A stretch of DNA of 10,462 bases from Mucilaginibacter sp. (GTDB lineage: Bacteria > Bacteroidota > Bacteroidia > Sphingobacteriales > Sphingobacteriaceae), in assembly GCA_014376655.1 (NCBI GenBank), contig JACMRC010000188.1, positions 1 through 10,462 of the forward strand. The letters are read 5' to 3'. Position numbers and translations under genes: made by a program. Positions 1-7,139 of this stretch are shown here, piece by piece. How positions within the stretch are numbered: the first letter of the stretch is position 1; each line of letters starts with the position of its first letter. The notes beneath the pieces were generated by a model that ran no database searches, was not told the DNA's origin, and was given only the letters and a program-made list of their open reading frames with translations.

Positions 1-2732
1 AGCAAGACCCTGAATCGGTTGAGTTTGGCTGGCAAAAATTTTTCGAAGGGTTTGATTTCGGGCGCGGAGCGCAGGCACCTATAGTTAGTGCCGAAACACC
101 TCAACATTTTTTAAAAGAGATCAATGTTTTAAATATGATCGACGGGTATCGCGGCCGCGGTCACCTGTTTGCAAAAACTAATCCGGTGCGCGAGCGTCGG
201 CACTATTTCCCGGGTAAAGAGCTGGAAACTTTTGGTTTAGCACAAAGCGACCTTGATACTGTATTTAATGCAGGTGTTGAGGTGGGTATGGGCCCATCAA
301 AACTGCGCGATATTGTGGATATGTTGGAGCAAACCTATTGCGGTACAATAGGAGTGGAGTATCTTTATATCCGTAATCCAATAAAAACAAACTGGTTCCG
401 CGACAGAATGGAGAGCGCGCGCAACAAGCCATCATTCTCTAAAGACGAAAAAATACTAATGCTGCGCAAAGTAAGCGAGGCTGTTATTTTCGAGAACTTC
501 CTGGGTACTAAGTTCCTGGGTCAAAAACGTTTCTCGTTAGAAGGTGCCGAAGCTTTAATCCCTGCAATGGATTCTGTTATCCAAAAAGGAGCAACCCTGG
601 GCATTGAAGAGTTTACCATTGGTATGGCTCACCGCGGGCGTTTAAACGTGCTGGCCAACATCATGAAAAAAACCTACAAAGAGATCTTCTCTGAGTTTGA
701 AGGAAAAAACTATGATGAAGATTCGACAGCAGGTGGCGACGTAAAATACCACTTAGGTTTCAGTACCGATGTTGAGGCCGAAAATGGTAAAAAAGTACAC
801 TTAAGCCTTTGCCCAAATCCATCGCACTTAGAAGCGGTTGACCCGGTTGTTGAAGGTTTGACCCGCTCAAAAATTGATTTTAAATACAATGGCGATCATA
901 CCAAAATCGCCCCTATATTAATACATGGCGATGCTTCTGTAGCAGGCCAGGGTATTGTTTATGAAGTTTTACAAATGGAAAAACTGGATGGCTACCGCAC
1001 AGGCGGCACCATCCACCTGGTTATTAATAACCAGATAGGTTTTACCACCAACTTTGTTGATGCCCGTTCAAGTACATATTGTACAGATGTGGCTAAAACG
1101 GTTTTATCGCCGGTGTTCCATGTTAATGGTGATGATGTTGAGGCTTTGGCTTATGTAATAAACATGGCTATGGAGTACCGCCAGGTGTTCCATGATGATG
1201 TGTTTATTGATATCCTTTGCTACCGCCGCTATGGCCATAACGAAGCTGATGAGCCTAAGTTTACCCAACCGGTATTATACAAAGCCATAGAGGCGCACCC
1301 TAACCCGCGCGAGGTGTATTTAACCAAGCTAATGGCTGAAGGTGTTATTGATGATGCCGAGGTTAAAAAAATGGAGAAGGATTTCCGCGCTTTATTGCAA
1401 CAGAATCTTGACGAATCAAAAGCCGAAGATAAGTTTACCGAGTCTATCCCTATGTTTGCCGGTGCCTGGAACGGGTTGCATTTGGCAACCGAACGGGATT
1501 TTAACGCCCCGGTAAATACAGCAGTACCTAAGGAAGAATTATTGGCTATCGGTAAAAAACTAACCGACCTGCCTAAAGATAAAGCGTTCTTTAAAAAGAT
1601 AGAAAAGCTGTTTGAAGAACGTAGTAAAATGGTTAACACCACCCAAACTTTTGATTGGGCCATGGGCGAATTAATGGCTTATGGATCTTTGGTAAAAGAT
1701 GGGCACCCTGTACGTTTAAGCGGCGAGGATGTGAAGAGAGGAACTTTCTCGCATCGTCACGCGGTATTAACATTGGCTGATTCTGAAGAAGAATACACGC
1801 CGATGGATAGCATTGGCGGCGAAAAATTCAGTATATATAACTCGTTATTATCAGAGTATGGTGTTTTAGGTTTTGAATATGGTTATGCCTTGGCAAACCC
1901 TAACGCATTAACTATTTGGGAAGCACAGTTTGGCGACTTTTTTAACGGGGCCCAAACCATTGTTGACCAGTACATAGTAAGTGCCGAAACTAAATGGCAG
2001 CGTGGTAACGGTTTGGTAATGCTATTGCCACATGGTTACGAGGGCCAGGGGCCAGAGCATTCATCTGCGCGTATTGAGCGTTTTATGGAGCTTTGTGCCG
2101 ATAATAATATCCAGGTAGCGAATTGTACTACCCCGGCTAACTTCTTCCACGTATTGCGTCGACAAATGTACCGCGAGTTCCGTAAGCCATTAATCATATT
2201 TACACCAAAAAGCTTATTGCGTAACCCTAAATGTGTATCGCCTTTGGCTGATTTTACCGACGGTGTATTTAAAGAAGTTATTGACGATACTTACGCTGAT
2301 GCAAAAAAGGTTAAACGCGTATTATTCTGCTCGGGCAAGATCTATTACGATTTGTTAGAGAAGCAACAGGTTGATGAACGTAAAGATGTAGCTATTATTC
2401 GTTTAGAGCAACTATATCCAACACCGGTGCAGCAGTTAGGCGCTATCAGGGCCAAATATAGTAAAGCCACAGATTTTATCTGGGTGCAGGAAGAGCCGGA
2501 GAACATGGGCGCATGGCCATATTTGTATCGCAAATCGCGGACAGAGGAAGCTTTGAAATTTGATATCATATCGCGTAACGAAAGTGCGAGTACTGCTACC
2601 GGTTTTGCTAAGCAGCACGCCGCGCAGCAATTGTATATTATATCAAAAGCGTTCGAATCGCCGGCAGGCAAAAAAGTAAAAGAACAAGTTAAGGCTACAG
2701 CCGAAAAAATGGCAACAGCCGGAGCTGACTAA
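1..2732 (+). CDS. sucA: 2-oxoglutarate dehydrogenase E1 component, 5' end outside window
   Basis: This is the thiamine-diphosphate-dependent E1 subunit of the 2-oxoglutarate dehydrogenase complex. It decarboxylates 2-oxoglutarate and passes the succinyl group to the lipoyl arm of E2 in the cytoplasmic TCA cycle. The frame is open from base 3, and residues before the first ATG (135) already match the E1 N-terminal region (SVEFGWQKFFEGFDFG). So 135 is not the start, and roughly 20-25 residues probably lie upstream. Family signatures follow in order: GMAHRGRLNVL near 621, HGDAS near 924 and NNQIGFTT near 1027 (the ThDP/Mg fold), RRYGHNEADEP near 1222, and the pyrimidine-binding half with EAQFGDFFNGAQ near 1920 and PHGYEGQGPEHSSAR near 2030. 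The 909 visible residues fit a family length of about 930. sucB follows after 107 bases in the same direction. No frameshift or missing motif was seen. Confidence 0.97.
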   Translation, partial: QDPESVEFGWQKFFEGFDFGRGAQAPIVSAETPQHFLKEINVLNMIDGYRGRGHLFAKTNPVRERRHYFPGKELETFGLAQSDLDTVFNAGVEVGMGPSKLRDIVDMLEQTYCGTIGVEYLYIRNPIKTNWFRDRMESARNKPSFSKDEKILMLRKVSEAVIFENFLGTKFLGQKRFSLEGAEALIPAMDSVIQKGATLGIEEFTIGMAHRGRLNVLANIMKKTYKEIFSEFEGKNYDEDSTAGGDVKYHLGFSTDVEAENGKKVHLSLCPNPSHLEAVDPVVEGLTRSKIDFKYNGDHTKIAPILIHGDASVAGQGIVYEVLQMEKLDGYRTGGTIHLVINNQIGFTTNFVDARSSTYCTDVAKTVLSPVFHVNGDDVEALAYVINMAMEYRQVFHDDVFIDILCYRRYGHNEADEPKFTQPVLYKAIEAHPNPREVYLTKLMAEGVIDDAEVKKMEKDFRALLQQNLDESKAEDKFTESIPMFAGAWNGLHLATERDFNAPVNTAVPKEELLAIGKKLTDLPKDKAFFKKIEKLFEERSKMVNTTQTFDWAMGELMAYGSLVKDGHPVRLSGEDVKRGTFSHRHAVLTLADSEEEYTPMDSIGGEKFSIYNSLLSEYGVLGFEYGYALANPNALTIWEAQFGDFFNGAQTIVDQYIVSAETKWQRGNGLVMLLPHGYEGQGPEHSSARIERFMELCADNNIQVANCTTPANFFHVLRRQMYREFRKPLIIFTPKSLLRNPKCVSPLADFTDGVFKEVIDDTYADAKKVKRVLFCSGKIYYDLLEKQQVDERKDVAIIRLEQLYPTPVQQLGAIRAKYSKATDFIWVQEEPENMGAWPYLYRKSRTEEALKFDIISRNESASTATGFAKQHAAQQLYIISKAFESPAGKKVKEQVKATAEKMATAGAD

Positions 2733-2834
2733 ATAAGTTATAAGTTTTGGGTGGTGAGTTATGAGTTTGTTTACTTATAGTTTACCACTCTTACCATAAT
2801 ACTCAACACTCAATACTCAACACTTACAACTAAT
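2733..2834. repeat. Long imperfect inverted repeat filling the sucA-sucB spacer
   Basis: The arm 2733-2767 starts directly after the sucA stop codon. It is an imperfect reverse complement of 2800-2834, with about 26 of 35 positions matching by hand alignment. A further small pairing inside the loop joins TTATAGT (2775-2781) to ACCATAA (2793-2799). The right arm is a run of near-repeats of ACTCAACACTCAAT and ends 5 bases before the sucB ATG. No T-tract follows, so it is not a standard intrinsic terminator. It may be a REP-like element or an mRNA stem-loop between the two cistrons; the function is not known. Confidence 0.6.
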
Positions 2835-2839
2835 AAAAA

Positions 2840-4078
2840 ATGAGTTTAGAAATTAAAGTCCCGCCGGTAGGCGAATCAATTACAGAAGTAACGTTATCAA
2901 GCTGGTTAAAAAAAGACGGCGATACTGTAGCAATGGATGAAGCCATTGCCGAACTGGAATCTGATAAAGCTACTTTTGAGCTTACTGCCGAAAAAGCGGG
3001 CGTATTAAAAACTATAGCTAAAGAAGGCGATGTTTTGGCCATTGGTGCTATTGTTTGCAGCATTGAAGAGGGTGGAGCCGCTGCGCCCGCACCTAATGCT
3101 GACGCTGCACCAGCTGCAAAAGCAGAAACCGCACCGGCCGCTGCCGCTGCTGACAAAGGCGCTACTTATGCATCGGGCACACCATCGCCTGCTGCTGCAA
3201 AAATATTGGCCGAAAAAGGCGTTGAAGCTACTGCTGTAAGCGGCACAGGCGTTAATGGGCGTATTACCAAAGAAGATGCTTTATCAATAGACAAAGTATC
3301 AGAAAACCCGCAAACACGTACTGCTGTTGCCGCTGCTGCACCGGCACCTACGCCAGCCGCACAGGTAAAAGCCGGCGAAAGAAGCGAGCGCCGCGAAAAA
3401 ATGTCGCCATTGCGTAAAACAGTTGCAAAACGCCTGGTTGCTGTTAGAAATGAAACAGCGATGCTGACTACTTTTAACGAAGTGGATATGTCGCCTATCA
3501 TGGAGATCCGCAGCAAATACAAAGATAAATTTAAAGAGAAACACGGTGTTGGCTTAGGCTTCATGTCGTTCTTTACCAAAGCGGTTACAGAGGCGTTGAA
3601 AGACTGGCCCGCAGTAGGCGCACGTTTAGAAGGCGAAGAGGTAGTTTACAGCAGCTTTGCCGATATCTCTATAGCGGTATCAGCACCAAAAGGGTTGGTT
3701 GTTCCAGTTATCCGCAACGCGGACAGCATGAGCCTTGCCGAAATTGAAAAAGCTGTTGTTACTTTAGCCGGTAAGGCCCGCGACAACAAGCTGTCATTAG
3801 AAGAAATGACCGGCGGAACGTTTACCATCACCAACGGTGGTGTATTTGGTTCTATGCTGTCAACACCTATCATTAACTCGCCGCAATCGGCAATATTGGG
3901 CATGCACAATATTATTGAGCGCCCGGTAGCAGTAAATGGCCAGGTAGTTATTCGCCCTATGATGTATGTAGCTTTATCGTATGACCACCGTATCATTGAC
4001 GGTCGTGAATCTGTAAGCTTCCTGGTAAGGGTTAAGCAATTGTTGGAAGATCCTGCAAGATTGTTATTGGGGGTATAA
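2840..4078 (+). CDS. sucB: Dihydrolipoyllysine-residue succinyltransferase, E2 of 2-oxoglutarate dehydrogenase
   Basis: This E2 core enzyme takes the succinyl group from E1 on a swinging lipoyl arm and transfers it to coenzyme A. The 412 residues show the full E2 plan. An N-terminal lipoyl domain (about 1-78) carries the lipoylated lysine at K43 in ESDKA. A flexible linker rich in Ala and Pro follows (about 80-107). Next come a peripheral-subunit-binding domain (about 112-148, SPAAAKILAEKG and GTGVNGRITKEDAL), a second Ala/Pro linker, and the acyltransferase domain (about 180-412). The catalytic motif DHRIIDGRE gives H383 and D387. The length is normal for SucB with one lipoyl domain. The ATG at 2840 is chosen because the lipoyl domain starts at once (EIKVPPVGES). 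It follows an A-rich stretch rather than a Shine-Dalgarno site. The gene is probably transcribed with sucA and is followed by a strong terminator. Confidence 0.97.
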   Translation: MSLEIKVPPVGESITEVTLSSWLKKDGDTVAMDEAIAELESDKATFELTAEKAGVLKTIAKEGDVLAIGAIVCSIEEGGAAAPAPNADAAPAAKAETAPAAAAADKGATYASGTPSPAAAKILAEKGVEATAVSGTGVNGRITKEDALSIDKVSENPQTRTAVAAAAPAPTPAAQVKAGERSERREKMSPLRKTVAKRLVAVRNETAMLTTFNEVDMSPIMEIRSKYKDKFKEKHGVGLGFMSFFTKAVTEALKDWPAVGARLEGEEVVYSSFADISIAVSAPKGLVVPVIRNADSMSLAEIEKAVVTLAGKARDNKLSLEEMTGGTFTITNGGVFGSMLSTPIINSPQSAILGMHNIIERPVAVNGQVVIRPMMYVALSYDHRIIDGRESVSFLVRVKQLLEDPARLLLGV

Positions 4079-4097
4079 TTATCCTTTTAAATATTTG

Positions 4098-4125
4098 AAA
4101 GCTCGGTTATGCCGAGCTTTTTTTT
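4098..4125 (+). terminator. Intrinsic terminator of sucAB
   Basis: A perfect 9-bp stem pairs AAAGCTCGG (4098-4106) with CCGAGCTTT (4112-4120) around the 5-base loop TTATG. The 3' arm runs into eight T residues (4118-4125). It lies 20 bases after the sucB stop and should end the sucA-sucB transcript. Confidence 0.9.
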
Positions 4126-4141
4126 GTTTTAAGCTATTAAG

Positions 4142-4149
4142 TATATTTG
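4142..4149 (+). promoter_or_regulatory. Putative Bacteroidota -7 box, TATATTTG
   Basis: TATATTTG matches the Bacteroidota -7 consensus TAnnTTTG exactly. It sits just after the sucAB terminator and only 4 bases before the ATG of the small interrupted ORF at 4154. A TTTG at 4123-4126 could act as the -33 element, but the centre-to-centre distance is about 21 bases, shorter than the usual 26 or so. If used, transcription would start at or very near the ATG, giving a leaderless message. Confidence 0.35.
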
Positions 4150-4153
4150 GTGT

Positions 4154-4323
4154 ATGGGCAAAATAATTAATGTTGATAAGAAAATAAGCCGGGAGCAGTT
4201 GAACGAAGTACTTGCGAAATTCGAAAAAGAAAAAAAATAGACTTAAACAAGTATGTCGGTAAAGTAAATTTCGGAGCTGACGGCTTGGAATATCAGTTGA
4301 AAATGCGAGCTGAGTGGAAATAG
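4154..4323 (+). pseudogene. Small antitoxin-like ORF interrupted at an A8 tract (or -1 frameshift gene)
   Basis: An ORF starts at ATG 4154 (MGKIINVDKKISREQLNEVL) and stops at TAG 4238-4240 after 28 codons. A shift to the -1 frame at the run of eight A residues (4230-4237) continues as IDLNKYVGKVNFGADG and LEYQLKMRAEWK to a TAG at 4321-4323, giving one 56-residue product. The two halves fit together: a charged N-terminal part, then a C-terminal LNKYVGK..LEYQ..MRAEW pattern. That pattern is like small Bacteroidota proteins found upstream of PIN-type toxins, as far as I recall; no search was run. No toxin gene follows. The in-frame heptamer A AAA AAA directly before TAG is a classical bacterial -1 slippery site. 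The options are a one-base loss making an orphan pseudogene, programmed or transcriptional slippage, or a sequencing error in the homopolymer. Confidence 0.5.
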
Positions 4324-4355
4324 GTAATGCTTTTATAATTACAGCAACCTTTTTA

Positions 4356-4363
4356 TATCTTAG
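4356..4363 (+). promoter_or_regulatory. Possible -7 box for the 4399 gene
   Basis: TATCTTAG matches the TAnnTTTG -7 consensus at five of its six fixed positions. A T-rich TTTT (4331-4334) lies near the expected -33 spacing. It would give a leader of about 30 bases before the ATG at 4399. The match is weak. Confidence 0.25.
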
Positions 4364-4398
4364 CAGCCCCAACCGGGTATAACCAAGTAAACTAAAAG

Positions 4399-4869
4399 AT
4401 GAAATCAGGTAACACAAACAATCAAGGCGCGGCAAATAAACCTCAGGGCCGTAAAAAGCTATTTATTTTTGGTTTTATAGCTATAGCTATTGCCTTGTTT
4501 GTAATTTTTGGCTCAAAGCTGTTTACCAAACCTGTGGTTTTAACCCAAATGAAAAGCTACGGCCAGATGAAGCATGAGGTTACTTTCGATAAGAACAATA
4601 TATCGGAAGAAGAGGTAGACTACCTTGCGGATGGCCTGACCAAGGCTAATTTTTTTGACGAGGCCGCAACCAAATATGTCTACATAAAAAAGATCCACAA
4701 AACTATTGAGCTTAGCATATCTGCTAACCCGTTAATTGGCAGTAATCCACCCGCTATGCAGGCATTTGTCGATCTGCAAAAAAATATGCAGAAGCAATTT
4801 CCGCAAAATAAAATAGTTATAAACCTTGTGGTTTATAATTTCAGTAACGTTTTAAGGCGTATAGAATAA
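4399..4869 (+). CDS. Unrecognised single-pass membrane protein, 156 aa
   Basis: I do not recognise this protein. It has a short polar, Gln/Asn-rich N-terminus, then R18-K19-K20, then one hydrophobic segment at about 21-38 (LFIFGFIAIAIALFVIFG). By the positive-inside rule the N-terminus should lie in the cytoplasm and the remaining ~115 residues in the periplasm. The soluble part has an alpha/beta look: NISEEEVDYLADGLTKANFF (helix), a strand-like YVYIKKIHKTIELSIS, a helix around AMQAFVDLQKNMQKQF, and a strand IVINLVVYNF. There is no signal cleavage site, lipobox or catalytic motif that I can see. The ATG at 4399 follows an A-rich stretch. The stop is three bases from the end of the convergent DinB-family gene. 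It is probably a real gene, because it has coherent secondary-structure patterns and codon use like its neighbours. Confidence 0.75.
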   Translation: MKSGNTNNQGAANKPQGRKKLFIFGFIAIAIALFVIFGSKLFTKPVVLTQMKSYGQMKHEVTFDKNNISEEEVDYLADGLTKANFFDEAATKYVYIKKIHKTIELSISANPLIGSNPPAMQAFVDLQKNMQKQFPQNKIVINLVVYNFSNVLRRIE

Positions 4870-4872
4870 GGT

Positions 4873-5328
4873 TTATAGAACCCGTTTCAAAGCCCAGATA
4901 TACCCCGTATGTATACCTTCATGAAAAGGTAAAAACGCGGCAGCTTCTTCGCCGCTGTCTATGGTGTTACCATAACGGGTTGTCCAGGGTACGTAGTTAG
5001 AAAATTTGCCGTTTTCAAGATCTGATTCCAATTGATCAAGAGTCGAGAAGAACATACCTTTTATGATTTCTACATCGGCAGTATCTATAAAACTTTCAGG
5101 TTTGGTGCCTGGTAAAAATGGTGTAAAAAATCGCTCTTCGATTACAACATCCAAGCCGGCACGTTTATAACAAATATTTTGCTGGGCGGCTATAATATGC
5201 GCCAGGTTCCAGATAATGTTATTGTTAAATCCGTCAGGGATCTTGTTTAACTGTTCAACGGTTAATTCTTCAACTACTTTAAGAAGGCTAACCCTGGGCA
5301 TTTTTATAATTTCAATTGCTTTGGTCAT
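4873..5328 (-). CDS. DinB-family (DinB_2-like) putative metal-binding protein
   Basis: A 151-residue four-helix-bundle-type protein of the DinB superfamily. Members bind a divalent metal through three histidines. Some are thiol-dependent transferases, but most, in Bacteroidota as well, have no assigned reaction. The visible triad fits: H44 in WNLAHIIAAQQ, and H136 and H140 in the C-terminal FHEGIHTGYI. The length is normal for the family, and no signal peptide is present, so it is cytoplasmic. The ATG at 5328 is the natural start, with the first helix beginning at once (TKAIEIIKMPRVSLLKVVEEL). Its end converges on the 4399 gene with a 3-base gap and no terminator between them, so the two messages probably overlap at their 3' ends. 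A TATATTTT on the - strand at 5341-5334 resembles a -7 box but would leave almost no leader. The substrate is unknown. Confidence 0.85.
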   Translation of the reverse strand: MTKAIEIIKMPRVSLLKVVEELTVEQLNKIPDGFNNNIIWNLAHIIAAQQNICYKRAGLDVVIEERFFTPFLPGTKPESFIDTADVEIIKGMFFSTLDQLESDLENGKFSNYVPWTTRYGNTIDSGEEAAAFLPFHEGIHTGYIWALKRVL

Positions 5329-5382
5329 GGTGATAAAATATAGGGCTAATTTAAGATTATCCGCATAAATACATTATTTATC

Positions 5383-5390
5383 TACCTTTG
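5383..5390 (+). promoter_or_regulatory. Putative -7 box for the glycosyltransferase/beta-barrel operon
   Basis: TACCTTTG, followed by C, matches the Bacteroidota -7 consensus TAnnTTTG exactly. It lies 22 bases before the ATG at 5413, in the divergent 84-base spacer with the DinB-family gene. No good TTTG is seen at the -33 spacing. Transcription would begin near 5396. Confidence 0.5.
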
Positions 5391-5412
5391 CCTCTCGAAA
5401 TTTATCTTTTAA

Positions 5413-7128
5413 ATGACATTATCGTCCACACAAAAAATCAAAAAGCCAGATACCATCATCAGGTACTTTTTATTGTGCTGGACAATTTTAAACATAATAC
5501 AAGCTTACACCCTGGAGTTACATGCCGACGAGGCTTACTACTGGATGTACTCTAAATTTTTAGATTGGGGCTATTTCGACCATCCACCCATGGTAGCCCT
5601 GTTCATCCGCATTGGCGATAGCTTAGTGCATAACGAACTGGGACTGCGCTTAATAACCGTATTAACCAGCACCACATCAGTTTATATTTTGTGGCTCATC
5701 CTAAAAAAATATGCTGTAAACGTATGGGCATTTATACTGGTAATATCGGGTACGCTGATATTCCATATCTATGGCTTTACTACCACGCCCGATGCGCCAT
5801 TGTTCTTCTTCGCGGTGCTGTTTTATTATTTCTACCAAAAATATATTGATGAAGATAGCTGGCCACTGGCGCTGATATTAGGTGTGGTAGTAGCTTGTAT
5901 GCTTTATAGTAAATATCATGCAGTGCTGTTAGTAGCCTTTACGGTGATTAGTAATATTAAACTGTTAAAGCGCCCATCGTTTTATGCTATCGCGGTAATA
6001 GCTGTAGCGCTTTTTATTCCGCATATTTTATGGCAGGTTAATCACGGTTTTCTATCTGTCAACTACCATTTATATGAGCGCGCGGTAAAGGTTTACCATG
6101 CCGAGAACAGCTATTTATACTTTCCCGGTCAGTTGTTAATGGCTGGGCCAATTATAGGTTGGTTCTTGTTCTACGCGGCGTTTACTACAAAAATAAAAGA
6201 TGCCTTTATTCGCTGTTTAATGGTGAACGGAATAGGCACGTTCGCCTTCTTTTTTTTTACTACGTTTAGGGGCGAGGCACAACCACATTGGACGTTGATA
6301 GCCTTTGCACCGTTAATTATGCTGGCGCTTATCCGCTTTAACCAATGGGGGAGTTTACCTAAATGGTTCAATACGGTAGCTATAATCAATATAGTTTTAA
6401 TTGTAGGGTTAAGGTTGGGGATGGTGTTTGGAGTACCCATAGTAACCCGCATAGGCCAGATAAAAAGTTATTATGGTTTCGAAGAATGGGCACAGGCTGT
6501 ACATCAAAAAGCCGGCGACGCTTATGTGATACTGGACGATGGTTTTCAAAACCCGGCCAAGTATAATTACTATACCAACACGCTTAAAGGTTTCTCTTAC
6601 GATTCGCGGTATTACCGCCGCACGCAGTTTGATATCTGGCCAATGGAAGAGCAAATGCAGCACCGGCGGGTTTACCATTTAATAGATAGCCTAAAGCCAA
6701 TAGTTACTGATAGTGTGCATACCAAAGCAGGCACCTGGTATACCTATTGGATAAACGATATGCGCAGCTATCAGAAAATACAGATAGCTGTACCGTATAC
6801 CTCGTTAAAATTACTTCAGGGTGAGAAAAGGGCTATTGATTTAACCATCACAAATCCATATCCTTACACCGTAAACTTTAGCAATAAAGCTATACAGAAC
6901 GAAGTATTGCTGGGAGCATGCTTTTTTAAGAATGTTGGCTTAACGTTTGCCCAACGTAGCGGCAACGATTTTAATAACCTAATTTTAAAACCCGGCCAAA
7001 GCACCCACTATACGTTCCACTTAGTTGCCCCGTGGGAAAAAGGTAAATACGAGCTGATGTTTTCTGTACGTACAACACCTTTCGAGGGGAGTAAAAACAG
7101 CAGGATCATTGATCTTGAAATTGAATAA
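5413..7128 (+). CDS. GT39/ArnT-like polytopic glycosyltransferase
   Basis: A 571-residue GT-C fold glycosyltransferase of the GT39 (PMT_2/ArnT-like) type. Relatives move a sugar from a polyprenyl-phosphate carrier to an acceptor on the outer face of the inner membrane. The first extracytoplasmic loop holds the catalytic-type acidic motif HADEAYYW (D39, E40) followed by DWGYFDHPPM (D51, D56, H57). TTTPDAP at 123-129 and GEAQPHW at 287-293 are also typical. About ten hydrophobic segments are spread over residues 15-345. The last ~225 residues are soluble. They include VILDDGFQNPAKYNYYT, which resembles the C-terminal periplasmic part of such enzymes, and a final ~105-residue beta-rich stretch (from about LLQGEKRAIDLTITNPY) that is not usual for ArnT and looks Ig-like. 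The donor and acceptor cannot be told from sequence. The barrel-protein gene follows after 11 bases, so the two are probably one operon. Confidence 0.88.
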   Translation: MTLSSTQKIKKPDTIIRYFLLCWTILNIIQAYTLELHADEAYYWMYSKFLDWGYFDHPPMVALFIRIGDSLVHNELGLRLITVLTSTTSVYILWLILKKYAVNVWAFILVISGTLIFHIYGFTTTPDAPLFFFAVLFYYFYQKYIDEDSWPLALILGVVVACMLYSKYHAVLLVAFTVISNIKLLKRPSFYAIAVIAVALFIPHILWQVNHGFLSVNYHLYERAVKVYHAENSYLYFPGQLLMAGPIIGWFLFYAAFTTKIKDAFIRCLMVNGIGTFAFFFFTTFRGEAQPHWTLIAFAPLIMLALIRFNQWGSLPKWFNTVAIINIVLIVGLRLGMVFGVPIVTRIGQIKSYYGFEEWAQAVHQKAGDAYVILDDGFQNPAKYNYYTNTLKGFSYDSRYYRRTQFDIWPMEEQMQHRRVYHLIDSLKPIVTDSVHTKAGTWYTYWINDMRSYQKIQIAVPYTSLKLLQGEKRAIDLTITNPYPYTVNFSNKAIQNEVLLGACFFKNVGLTFAQRSGNDFNNLILKPGQSTHYTFHLVAPWEKGKYELMFSVRTTPFEGSKNSRIIDLEIE

Positions 7129-7139
7129 AAAATTAATCT

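Noticed and set aside
135..137. ATG at 135 as the start of sucA
   Set aside because: The same frame is open back to base 3 and encodes conserved E1 N-terminal sequence, so the start lies before the window.
1229..1663. 144-codon open frame on the - strand inside sucA
   Set aside because: It is fully antisense to conserved E1 sequence and shows no recognisable domain.
2733..2834. Terminator between sucA and sucB
   Set aside because: There is an inverted repeat but no T-tract on the + strand, and sucB would be expected to be co-transcribed with sucA.
2830..3156. Ala/Ser-rich open frame on the - strand opposite sucB
   Set aside because: It is the antisense of the Ala/Pro linker codons of sucB and lies inside a secure gene.
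4230..4237. Complete toxin-antitoxin pair at 4154-4869
   Set aside because: The downstream gene at 4399 has a membrane helix and no PIN, RelE or other toxin motif, and the two are separated by about 75 bases.
4079..4435. 118-codon open frame on the - strand
   Set aside because: It runs antisense through the sucB terminator, the interrupted small ORF and the start of the 4399 gene. The predicted protein is low-complexity (a Phe run from the poly-A tracts) with no domain.
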